Assembly: GCF_000972845.2 (NCBI RefSeq)
Contig: NC_040017.1
Coordinates: forward strand, 23,149,606-23,213,605
Direction of reading: 5' to 3'
Source: Larimichthys crocea
Lineage: Eukaryota > Chordata > Actinopteri > Sciaenidae
DNA: 64,000 bases
Made by a program: the position numbers and the translations under genes. Below, piece by piece: positions 38,481-50,449 of the stretch (the stretch's first letter is position 1; the number at the start of each line of letters is the position of its first letter). The notes under the pieces were generated by a model. The model searched no databases. It was given only the letters and a program-made list of their open reading frames with translations, and was not told the DNA's origin.

Positions 38481-39745
38481 TCCACCCATCAAAGGAGGAA
38501 CAGAGAGCATGGAGCACTGATGGCAACAACATATGGTGAAGCCATCTACCATTTTATAATCTCTTGCATAATATATACATCTCATGAATGGATGATTCAG
38601 TTTTTGTTTGATATTACGTGCCACACACTTTATGCGTTTTTCTAATGTTCCATGAAGGTTCTCTCTCTTTGGCAATATTTCATGGAACCTTTGAAGAACA
38701 TCACAAGGACGTCTCCATTTAATGTTCGGTCACGGTTATGTGGATACTGATGGCTCCTGCATGACGGGTTATCCCGGAGAACATTATGAGAACATTCCAC
38801 GCAGGTTTCCATAACTGCGAAATGTTCTCGTGAGGTTAAAAACTATTTCTTGGGCCCACATCATTTATCTCACAGGGTCGTCGGGAAGAAGACTCACCTG
38901 GAAAATAGTGCGAATGTTATTCTTTCCAATGCTATTGTTGTTTATTGGCTCTCAAAAATACTTTAAAACAATCAAAAGGGAAGCAACTTAACATTTAAAA
39001 GTACAGCACTGTTGATAAATCTTACTTTGAAAACATGCGTCAGTGAAGTAACTCTTAAAAAAGCCTTTCCAGAATGTTCTTCCAACTAAAATACTACTGT
39101 ACAGTACGTAACAATCCTGTGATGTGCAAAACAACAGCAATCCAGCTCAACCCACAAAAAACAACAACCTCCAAAAAGACATTTTGTCTTTTTTTTTTTT
39201 TTTTTAGCCCCACAGTGATCTGACATTTCCAACATGAAGCAGGAAATACAGCTGTACGGAAAGCACTTGAAGGCATCACATGCTGCAAACCACACAACAC
39301 CCCACCACCACCACTACAAACACTCACCACAGCTCTCCAATGACACATTTCAAATCTGAGCAACCACTTTCTCCAGCTCAGCCTCTCTCTTCATCATCCT
39401 CCCCCAAAACAAGAAGACGTAAGAGGAAACATCTGCAATCATGTGTCACTAAACATTTCATTAACCTATAAGACAGAGAGAGACCTATTTATTAACTATT
39501 ATTAGGATTTTGACCTGAATTTCCCAACACAATGATGTCGTCTATTGTTCTAAAGCTTAGTGAGAGTTCAGCAAGTTCTCCCCAGGTAGGTTAGAGTAGG
39601 TCAACCCTTCCAACAGGAACATGGGTTCAGTTTCAGCACCATTTACTTTTGTTGTCACAATATCTCGCACCGCAGATACTGAAAAGAAAAGAGGCAGCTG
39701 AGGCAGCTTATGTCTGAAGAATAAACACAGTAAGTTCCTCTATAT

Positions 39746-39766
39746 GGCTGCTGCTGCTGCTGCTGC
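39746..39766. repeat. (CTG)n microsatellite
   Basis: About seven CTG units in a stard13 intron. Confidence 0.9.
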
Positions 39767-42700
39767 CGCTAGACTTCAGTAATCATTACAGCAGAATTAT
39801 TTAAGGAATTTCCTCCTATTATTGTGTGCCCGTTCAGGCTGCGCGTGGCCTAAAAGCAGTGATATCATATCGGCTGCATTAATTTCATGTTCACCAGCTG
39901 GGATTACTGTTATAACACACATTCTTAACCCAGAGTGACTGGCTGGCTGAAGATTGACAGTTTCTTAAATGAACGAATCTCTGCTGACCTCAGTTTGCCC
40001 TCTCTGTATGAAGCTGAGCTAACATTACTTCATTTCAATAAGCAGATAGACCCCCCATTTGCCACTGAGCCGGGCGGGTGATTCACAGATTATCACAAGG
40101 TCACATAGTGAGATATCTGAGTGCCAGAGGAGTGCGCAGCTGAGGGGAGAAAGGCTGTGGAATAAACTTAAAAATGACTCAAACGTCTCTTGGTCTTACT
40201 GCATCCCCTCTCAGCTAAAATCAGGAATGATATCAAAGACTGTGCGTTCCTATGAAGCAAAACATCACAACTTTCTGCTCATTTCACAGTAAACACACTA
40301 AAGTGTGGCAGGTTTTCATCTGCACCTGGATCTAACTGAATTTGTCACCGTTATATAAAGTTTACCGGATCACAGGAGTGAAAACTATGTGAGGAAACGT
40401 GGGTCAGAGGGAGGAACCTGTTGACCAGTGATCAGCACGTTGCTATTTTCAGCCTCACTTGTTCAGACCCCAGGCTAAAATGAAGCTTGGGGGACAAACA
40501 CCCACACACATACACACTCATATACACACACTTGTCTAGAGAACCTGTTTCATTTGAGCCTGTGACTTTTCAGGAAGGGTCAGGGTTAGGCCGAGTCAAG
40601 TACCTTGTTTTACGCCGGTCACATGAACCGGGCGGCTTACAGAGAGAAAAGCTGAAAGTTAACAGAAGTTCTGGATATTTAACACAAAAGAAGTCCTAAA
40701 CTTTAGATAACAGCCGTGGTTTATTCCCGACAAAAGTAAAAGGATTGACCTAAAAAAAGAAATCACACAGATTAGAACATGCCTTAAACAATCTTCAAAA
40801 CATCACCTGTCTATCATCTTACTAATCCTTTGGCTCATATAGGTTGACGTGGGTTGAAAAACAGGATAATGAACGAGTGTGCTAGTTGTCAAAGTTGTAA
40901 ACAAGGTATCAATGTCCAGGCCAAGTGACTGACAATGCGGGAATGGACACACAGACAATACCGTCCCTGTCAACCCCCCGGCAGTAAAAGTGATGGAGTG
41001 AGTGCAGCAGCAAGGTGACGACCTCTCTCAACGTGAATCAACAGAGAGGTAAACACTCTCTCTTCATTAAAAAAAAAAATAATAATCACAATCACCTCGT
41101 GCAATAAAGATGAGCAGGATCGCTGGAATATCATTGTGGTTTAGCCTCTTGGCAGTGGAAGTAATAGCAGATGAGGAGAGGAAACATCAATCAGCCTGAG
41201 AATGTTTTCCCTTCGCTGATTCACCCACTTGTTTGTTTTGGCCAGGCAGCTTTTAGAAAACGCTCATTTTCCCCGTTTTCCCCTGAAATAACTGCCATGT
41301 TTTCTGGGTTAGTTTTTGTCCGCTCTCTCTCTTTCTCTTTCTCTCTTACATCTCCCTCCCCCTCTTTCATAAACACTCACATATTTATTTGTACACAAGT
41401 TATCTAAATTCCAGCGTTTGTGTGCGTGCTGTCTCGGTGTCTGGTGACTGATGTGGAATTCTGCCCCATAGCTGCAGTGGGAAAATCCCAGATGTGAGGA
41501 AACTGATTTCTCCTCCGCGATTGGGTCATGTTGTTGGCCAGGAGGTCTTACACCAGGCCCCCTTGAATAGTCTGGGAGATTGCTCTTCCCAGCCTAATGG
41601 AAACAAGGCTCGGGGAGCGGGGAGTGGGGAGATCTCCCCTCCACCTCCACCCCCGGCCCCTAAGGGCTCGTCCCAGGCATGTGCTATAAATTTCCTGACC
41701 ATATATTCCCAAGTCGAGTTCATTTTTCCAGAGGAGCCACACATGTGGTGTATATCTGGGTTTAGATTGTGGGGTTGGGGAAGGAGGAGCTGACTTTGGT
41801 CCCAATCCATTAAAGTGGCCACTAATTCTGTTTTCTTAGAGGGCTGTCTGTTGTAACGTCATAGTTTCTTCCTTTAGAGGAGGTTGTTCTTTATAGAGTC
41901 ATTAATTCCCAAACCGTTGATCAACTATGAGAAATCTGTTTTCTCAAAAAAAAAAGATGAATAAGAAAACCCCAAAGATTTTCACGTTACTCACCCACGA
42001 TGTTTACCCAAATCTTCCCTCTGCATCTCTTTGTTACATAACCTACAATGCAGACTCAAACGTTTATTTCAATATCATGAATTGTATGTAGAAGTGAGAG
42101 CTGGCAGGGGTCACAGTTTGTATAAAGAGGCTTGAAGAACGTAAAACCGGCATGACAAGCGTACGTGGCTATTGTTTCATTGAATGACAAAGCATGTAAT
42201 GCTGTCAGGTCTGAATCTGTTGGGGCTGCATTGCCCACTAAAATGCATGGGAAAACATTTACACCACTGTTCGGCACCTGGTTTCTATTAGAGCAACGAG
42301 GATCTAATCACGGAGGTACATTTCTCTCTCAATCACTCTTATTCGCAACTCCCAACTCACTTCTTCGCTCACATGTAAAATAAGCTCATGTTTTATTGAT
42401 TTTAAGTCATTTTCAAGCCGGTTATAAGTCTCTTTTTCTCCACTGGGGGATAATTTCCATCAGCTTTTCTGATCATGTGAACATGTGCACATTAAGGGAG
42501 GCACCTTCACAGCAATCAGCTATAAATACAGCTGACAGGATGACCTGTCATACACTACATTTTATGATACACTGTAGCATGACATTAGCCACCATGAAAC
42601 AAATTCAAACAGGAAGTGGATGTTTATATTTCAAGATGAGCGCTGTCCCGAGAGAGAAACTGGAGTCTGACAAAGACCAAAGGAGAAAATAACAGCTGCT

Positions 42701-43622
42701 CGAAATGAAACCTACAGTTGGTCTGGTAGTTTCCGCTCCTATGACAAATGTCTCATGTGTAGAGTCTTATTTGAAACAATTGCAGGTTCAGCTCCAAAGG
42801 TCTCGAGCTGCTACAAAGGAGGCATACAAAACATTTCTGCTTAATAGGAACCAAATTGTGGCGATCGACATCTGTGTGAACACTCTGACCGCATGTTTAC
42901 AAAGCTGAGTTATGTTGGCAACGCAGAGGAAAATGATTTTTGGATTACAAGGGGGAAACAAAAACAAATAGTTTTTATGCCTCCGCACCAATAAAAAAAG
43001 CAGCAATAATGATCAGTTTTATTAGCGTGCATGTGTGGACCGTGTTATAAGCTTGTCCAACAATTCTGCTCAACTCATCAGCCGTGATAAACTGGAAGTA
43101 CAGTGCAGGTATTGTTTTCAAACTGAGACACAAACAGGTCCTGCTGGGCCCTTAACTTTTAAAGCCGGTGAGCCAGAGAGGATGCAGGAAGTCTGCCTCT
43201 GCCTCTGCCTGCTATTACTCTTTGATTACTGAGCCAAATTGTTTAATCAGGTCTGAAACCACAAGAAAGCCGCACTGCTACACTGCCCCGGGACAGAGCC
43301 TGTTTTAACGGAGGGCTGTGTTTTTTTGTTATCAGGGCACAGGTGGAAGCACACAGCTATGTAAATCTCCAGTAGCATGGTCACCCGCGGCATTGCTTCT
43401 GTGCACTCTGTACACAGTGTTTGGTGTGAGCCGTGCCACGTGCTTGGCCAACCAAAAGATGGAGAGGCGAGGGCCACGGGCCCAGTGGAGGCGCAGACTT
43501 TTTGCCTCCCTGGAACATCTGGAATCTCTGTGGTTTATGTGGGAAATCTTGGAGGCCGGTGACAGAGCCAATGTGGTTACTGTACCTAAACCGACCCTGC
43601 GGAAATGTTCTTGGCTTGGAAA

Positions 43623-43644
43623 GTGTGTGTGTGTGTGTGTGTGT
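43623..43644. repeat. (GT)n microsatellite
   Basis: Uninterrupted GT run. Confidence 0.95.
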
Positions 43645-43931
43645 TTGCAGGATCACAGAGGAACTACAAAGTGGAGCACAAGACGTGATAAAGCAAAAGG
43701 AGTTATTGTTTGGATTCATTTCCAGCAGAGTGGTGAGCATTCATAGGAAAGGTACACACACACAAACACAAAAGAAGACTTGAGCATGTTGACTGTTTAG
43801 TCACTACATCCTGGTTCAGGGTCCTGAAGTACTGTGGCCCTTCCTGGCTCATTACTTCCTAAATCTTGTTTCTGCTTTTCTTCTCAGTTGGCAGCTGAGT
43901 GCTGGACCAACCTGTTAGCTTTTGTGTCTCA

Positions 43932-43972
43932 ACACACACAAACACACAGAGACACACACACACACACACACA
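43932..43972. repeat. Interrupted (CA)n microsatellite
   Basis: CA run broken by AA and GAGA interruptions. Confidence 0.92.
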
Positions 43973-45125
43973 GTGCCTGTCCTCCTGTGACTGGCCTGCA
44001 TCCTGACACGGCTGCCCACGTCTCCTTCCACTTTCTTTACAAAACCCAGGCCTGAATTCCTGAGGACATAAACACAGCAATGCGCACAGAGAGCGCTCAC
44101 CTTGGTCGCTTTGAGGAAGTTGTTCCCCGAAGGATTTATTGACTGCTTCTTTTTCTAATTGCCAGTGTGGATATAATTGGGAATCAGAACAATAAACCGC
44201 TCACTGAGGGACATAAAACTGACAGACAATACTGTTCAAACAGCTCTATGAACACACAATGACAGGATCAAACCGGATGATTTATACTGGGCGATAAATG
44301 ATGCCCAAACATGATGGGAGCTGTTGAACATGATGATCTCATTCAGTGCAAGGGCCTTGAAGGCGTTATTAAATGATATTATGTGCTATTTAATGTATGA
44401 TAGCTACAATAATTGCAATGAAAATGTTGAAATCGCAATAAAAACGTTAAAAGATTTCAGAGCGGGTTAACCAAATAGTTTCTCTAATGTTTTCACAACC
44501 TTGACAAATTACTGTATATACAAAGAAAAGTCTAGAAATACTACCAGGCTTCTTTTTTCCCCCTCCTCTTTCCCTGTCAAACAGCCGAGCTGGCCTCTGC
44601 ACTCAGGAAACCACAAGTCATTTTCCATCTTTCCATGTGTGGAATTTTTCATGCACTCGTCATGCCAGCAGCACCCTTTATAGTCTGAGCTGGAGCTACA
44701 AATGACGACTTGGTTATAAATTTAGCGCATGATGTCACTGATCTGGCACCTGTCAGGCAACGGACAGACGAGGAGCAAATATAACAGTACAATCTGCATA
44801 CGCAGCATTTAAAGGCTGCATATGCTTTAAATCAAGACGTCTCACAATGTCCAGGTCCTGTCTTTAAATAGTCACAGAGCAGATGAAAATGCTTGGCCAT
44901 ATTCAAAGACTGCTGTGGAAAAAATGTGCTACGTTGCCGGTTCTTCTCAATACCGAAGCCACTTCTAACGCACCACGAATATTCTTTGGGGCGACACAGA
45001 GGTAAGACACGTCTTCTTTTTAAACTTGTGTTGTGATGACTCCTGCATCATTCCCTTCACAGAGAAGAAGAGTGTCTCTTCCCCATCAGTCAGGAAATGA
45101 CTTACAAAATGATTACAATGCACAC

Positions 45126-45510
45126 CTTATGACTGTAAGTATGTGGACATCCTTTCCAAATAAAAGAAACCTGATTGTTACAGCGAGTCAATGATGTTTT
45201 AGACAATAGTGTGCTTCCACCTCTGTGGCAACAGTTTGGAGATGGCCTTTTCCTGTTTTCAACATGACAGTACACATACACACAAATCAAAGTCCTTAAA
45301 GAAAAGTTTGTTGTTGGGGAAGAACTTGACTGACCTCAACTTCATCCAACACCTTTGGGATGAACTGGAGCAAGCCCGGACTTCACCTCACCTCACTTCA
45401 CCTCTCACTTGTGGCTGAACGAGAGCAAATCCCTGCAATCAGGTTCCAAAATCTTTTGGAAAGTCACCCCAGAAGAGTGAAGGCAGATTTAACGGCATAT
45501 TGTAATTCTA
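45126..45510 (+). mobile_element. Degraded Tc1/mariner element fragment
   Basis: Plus-strand sequence begins with a terminal-type block (AAGTATGTGGACATCC) and continues with fragments of a Tc1 transposase C-terminus. DLNFIQHLWDELEQA near 45332 corresponds to the family motif DLNPIEHLWDEL, and FQNLLESHPRRVKADL near 45445 to LQNLVESLPRRVEAV. The catalytic Glu of the DDE triad is Gln here. The two motifs are in different frames, with internal deletion. The element is non-functional and its right end is not resolved. Confidence 0.8.
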
Positions 45511-48500
45511 GACAAACAGGACGAATTGTACAATTCTTCTAGAATGATATATTCCTTTAAAAAAACAAACATGGCCTTCCCCTGGGAGCTATGTGACATT
45601 TAGTTAAGTTTGGACTTTTCTATCACAACAAGAAAAGACAAAAGATTTCATAATAAAAATAGCGCTGCGGTCAAAATCCAATAGAGACCAGCGAATAACA
45701 ACAGAGTTAATAATCCTGCTTACCTATGATTTCAACATTCAGCCTGCCGGCCCCCTTCTACTGTGGTAAATGTTCTGATTACAACTACGTAGGTGACAGG
45801 CTATTTCATCACTTCATGTCCTCTTCTGTTGCCATGAAGCCCTTGTGATGTGTATATTATGGTCTCAAACAGGCCTCCAGAGGGAGAGAAAGAGGGACTG
45901 CAGCTGTCTGAGGTCACAGTCAGCCTCCACCAGCAGGCAGTGACCCTGGGTGAGACTAAAGGCCTGGACTCTGAGAACAGCTGAGGAACACTCAGGAGTC
46001 CGAAACAGACAAGACAGCCCTGCAGTAACACACACACAGCTATGGATATTATATAATACCCACTGGTGCTTCATCTATAGCTGGACAGGTGATTTATATA
46101 GCAGCGTGCTCTCAGCGGAGACCCACAGCGGAGTCATTCCACACTAAGATGGATGCTCATATTGGTCAGTCACATATTGTGGGAGTCACGAGTAAAAAGT
46201 TGCTAAATGATTGTAACTTTGCTCTGCAATTAATCCAAATCATCAAGGAATGTTTGAAGTTTTTCTTTGTGCAAAATCGAAACTGTCCAGGGGATTCAAC
46301 ATTTTTCATTCCAGTCGTTCAGGCTATAAAAAATTGTGATGATGTTTCACATGAATAAATTCATGTTTTACAGCAAAAACACTTGTCAGGAAAAATCCCC
46401 AAGTTGAGATATGATCTGAGTTACAAGAAGCAGCAAAACTAAACACTTAGTTCAAGTTAAAGTGCGTCACAGCATTGTTGACACAATTATACTGACCTCC
46501 AATAAGCACAGCACATGCAGCACTAAAATACCACAGCTATCACTGCTCATCACCACAACTATTATTTTTATTTCATTAGAAACCTTTGCCACGATACTCG
46601 ATTTACACATTTCAAACGTTTACTTCACCTCACTTTTACAGTCTAGAGAACACGCCAAAGACTCAGTCTACAGTTTTAGACAACCTTGAAACCAGAATCA
46701 TCTCTGACAATGAATGAAATCTGGCCTCATTTAAACACTGGAAACGTCCTTTCCCTCTCTTTTCTGCAGCTTTTCTCTGGGCGTCATTCACGCCAACGTG
46801 TGAGGTACACAGGGCTTTACGTTACTTTCCTAAGAAGCCTCCAAGGGATTCACAAAGTTTCCTCTTTGTTTTTCTTATAATCAGTAGCAGGAGATTTCCA
46901 CATTGAAAGTAGATTAGCATATTAATTCAGAAAGAGGATCAGTGTAAATGCGCACACACACAGCCTGTCTGTTGAAAGCTCGGAGGCAGAGTGGGAAGCT
47001 TCGAAAACTGACAGTTCTGCGCCAGAAAGTGCCGTTTAAGCCTCACTTGTGTCATTTTCCCTCAGACTGGCTTTTGGGAAGGTGATGTTTATCATAACAA
47101 AGCACAGGACTATTTATTTATGCAAGTTAAAAGTCACCGGGTTCTGCATAACTGCTTCTCCTTGGACCCTGTCAGTCTCTGTTTGTCTAACCTCTCCACT
47201 GCAATCTTTATTTTCCTGTTACATAATTACATTTAGAAAATATTATACCTACTGTTAAATACACGTTTTCTGCCAGACAGATAAGTGCAGCTTCATCGCC
47301 TTATCTGTACTGTATCTCTGACAGAGACCTGGCTGGATATGGAGCTTTCAGCTCGCAGTGTCACCGCGGATTCATTAATTCTATGATTAATGTCAGTTAA
47401 GGCAGCAGGCTTTTGAGGATGAACATAGCTGCCTCCTCTCACCAGAGGAAGCCATTAATTTCCACACTGCAATTAAAGAGACTGTAGGGAATAGATTTCC
47501 ATACAAATTACTGTGTGAGAGGGAATAAGGCACTTTTGGCCCATCGGCTACTCAAGATTTGAAAAATGCTCTATAAACGTTGAGTAATGCCTTCAGAAAA
47601 TAAACATTTGAGAGGGAGGATTAAGATTTTTTTTTTTATTCTCTCCTTAGAGCAAAAAGTTCTTTGAGCATATCCATATGCGGTTTTAGGATGGAAGCTC
47701 TGGCTTTTGTTTTTTGCCTCAGGAAAAATAAAACAACAAGTCAAGAGGGCTAAAAGGTCTAGTGTTTTTTCCATAAATGCTTTTTTTTTTTAAATAAATA
47801 AGAGTTTTGAAATCCCCTGAAGTATTTTTTAAATCTTTGCTCCCTATCTCAATTCTAAATGGTGCAGTGCTTATTATCAGTGTTGTCCATGCCAAACAAG
47901 CAGGCCATTGTTCAACACAACTCAGGTCTGTCAAAAGCACCGCAGAGATGAGTGAAATGTAAATGAATGAGACTTTGAAAAACACCCACTGGCGGCTCCT
48001 ACAGGCCGCTCCTTAAATGTTTGCAACAACTCACTGACATTGTGACCTTCACTGAGCTATTTTATTTATTAGTGTTCAAATGTTACGTAACTTTTTTTGA
48101 TAGAATCGGGACAATAACATGATCTACATGAACCCATCATGCACTAACATCCATGTAAAGGGCATGAAAAATAGTTTGCATATATCACCGCAAACAACAA
48201 AAACTTTTCTTGAATGTTTCTTAAATTAATTGCGAAACATTTGTATGAATGCACTGAAGTCCTTTAACAGCCTGCTATTGTTAACCAGAATGTTTTGTTT
48301 ACCGGCAGCTATTGATGAAAATCATGTGTGTAATCTGCAGACCATATGCATATGAGAGCAATAAAAAGACGCAGCACATTTATAGCACAGAATACCAAAC
48401 GTTTTCTCACTGCTGCTCTGCTATTTTGGATCTGAACCCAAAGAATGTGCTTTCCTCTCCTGGACAATGTCATTTTAATGAGGTGGACAGTGTTGTTATG

Positions 48501-50099
48501 GTCGATACTCAGAACCATCTGGCCACCTTGTATCCGTGTCATAAAAGAGGTCTCCTCAGCCCAGCTGTAAAGTACAAACAGGGAATATCGCACTTAATGT
48601 GTCGGACTCCCTGCCAGCTTTGTCCCTTTTTTTACAACGTTATTACTTTATAAGTTATTTTATCATTAGATTCCAGTAGAAGCCATATGTTGATTTCATT
48701 TACTAGTGACACTGTCTCTGGGATGGTTTATTTCAGCCAAGATAAGCACCCTAAAGAGAAAACATGTGGCAGCTTACTCTGAAAATCACATGGTGGAAAA
48801 ACATAATGATAAATGTATTTAAAGAGAAACTCATAGCCGTGTTGACAAACTTGTTTATGTTATTCACGGTGGTCTCACACTCGGGTTTCCAAGAATTACA
48901 GTTAGGAGTGACCAGCGATCGGTCACAGTGCATATCTCATATGCACCAGCAGACCACACATTAGTTAACTGCTGCATAAAAGTGACATGGAATTTTTCCA
49001 GACCATAATGTCCACTTGTGCGGTACCATCGTGCACAACAGAGGTCATGTGAGAGTGCAACCTGAGCCTAAAATGGCATCTACCCAAATCCCGCAGCTGC
49101 CCCCCAAGGGCCACATCACACCAGGCCAAATATTTCCCCTCAGCAGAACAGAAACAATGATCTGGCACGCTGCCTAATTTTAACTGCATCCCGCCAAGTG
49201 ACCAATATATAGAAGGCCTTTAAAATAAGAGACACTGCGTTTGGACATTCTCGAGACTGAAGGCTGGGAGGGAGTTTGCACACACACCTGTGGCCATCAG
49301 TCTTATTAACATTGTCTGAATCCTGCATGCCACCATGCAAGCCAGGACACAGTGCAGGATCGACTCAGAGGGAGATTTTTTCCTGATGTGCCAGACAGCA
49401 GCACAACACTGGTTCTGTTGCAACACAGCAGCGACTTTAGATCAGACTGAACCGATTGCCTGAAACAGTGGTGAGTTTTTCCCTTTGTAGGCCAAAACTG
49501 AAACTTAATAGTGTACCGCAGGCCAAAAGCAAACACCAATGGTATTGTATTGCATTGTTAAAATGCAAAATAGTACTTCCCTTAACTGACTTCCTGTACA
49601 AAGTGTCACTTTTTTTGTTTGTTAGAAACATTAAATCGAAACTTATGGCATGCCAAACCTGGCCTGTCTACAGGCTCCACTCTGTGCAGCTGTTCCCCCT
49701 CAAACATCAAACTGATTCAGACGTAAAGATCTGCCAAGAACTCAAACGTGTTTTCGACTCAGCGTGTGTAAAAGAAAATGTCACATAAATTCAGCATTTT
49801 ATTTTGTTTTCACACTTCTAATTTAATTTCCAACCAAAAAAAACAAAAACATGTGACACACAAGAAGATCTAGAGCTCTTTCAGACAAAGCTGTGTCTTT
49901 TACTCAAAGCAAACAGAAATGGAAAACGAACATCTGCGCCCTGAGACCATTGACTGGACATTCCTGTTTAGTTCCAGTGAATGTTAAGCAAATGACCGTT
50001 ACATCAATGTTATAAATAGTCAGGCAAAGTGTGCTGAGGTCTAAATGTAGTCTTCATATCCATTTAGTCATTACGGTTCACATTTACTCATTTGTTTTC

Positions 50100-50235
50100 T
50101 CTACCCGCTGCTTAACCTGCATCGCTGGGTGCTATTCTAGCATGCAGTGAGCAGAGACGAAGAAAAACACCACGGACAGGTTGTCAGTCCATCACAGACT
50201 TGTCAGACAGAAACACACACAGACACTTTAGACTC
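50100..50235. repeat. Probable degenerate interspersed repeat
   Basis: Contains CGGACAGGTTGTCAGTCCAT followed by CACA-rich sequence and CACTTTAGACTC. This resembles a dispersed fish repeat built on GGACAGGTCGCCAGTCCATC; a shorter similar piece (CTGGACAGGTTGCCAGCCAA) is at about 28002-28022. Family not assigned. Confidence 0.4.
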
Positions 50236-50415
50236 TTCACTCTACTTGGATTACATGTTTGTGCAAGGTGAGATACAAAGGATTAGGGGCAGAGATCAAA
50301 ACTGCCTCGTTCGTATGTGAAGTGAGTGTTAACTTCCTGAGAGAGAGCAATGTCAGCACATCGCACTGCAAAAGGTTTGGAGCAAAAAGCACAAAAAGTA
50401 TAAATATAGTCTTAC

Positions 50416-50449
50416 CTGCCCCTGCTGCGGTGGTCATCTTATTGAACAT
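50416..50449 (-). CDS. stard13: stard13 34-nt micro-exon (long isoform)
   Basis: A strong acceptor (pyrimidine tract TTTCTTTTGTCTTGTAG) and donor (GCAG|GTAAGA) bracket 34 nt encoding MFNKMTTAAGA plus one G. Read in from phase 0 it leaves in phase 1, exactly bridging the upstream exon that ends in phase 0 and the SAM exon that needs a G. The joined reading is TTKKM-MFNKMTTAAGA-EIEAKEACDW. DLC1 long isoform has a similarly short non-conserved spacer here. Because the exon opens with ATG it might alternatively serve as a first exon, but the acceptor argues for internal use. Confidence 0.72.

Larger units (their letters stand above)
38481..50415 (-). other. stard13: stard13 long-isoform intron
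   Basis: About 12 kb without recognised exons. Contents noted are CTG repeats (39746-39766), TG and CA repeats (43623-43644, 43932-43972) and a broken Tc1/mariner element (about 45126-45510). Frames around 43.3-44.1 kb overlap the dinucleotide repeats and conflict with each other on both strands. Confidence 0.7.

Noticed and set aside
43318..43783. Several overlapping 79-142-codon frames on both strands
   Set aside because: They overlap each other and a (GT)n repeat, have no domain content and no matching splice phases.
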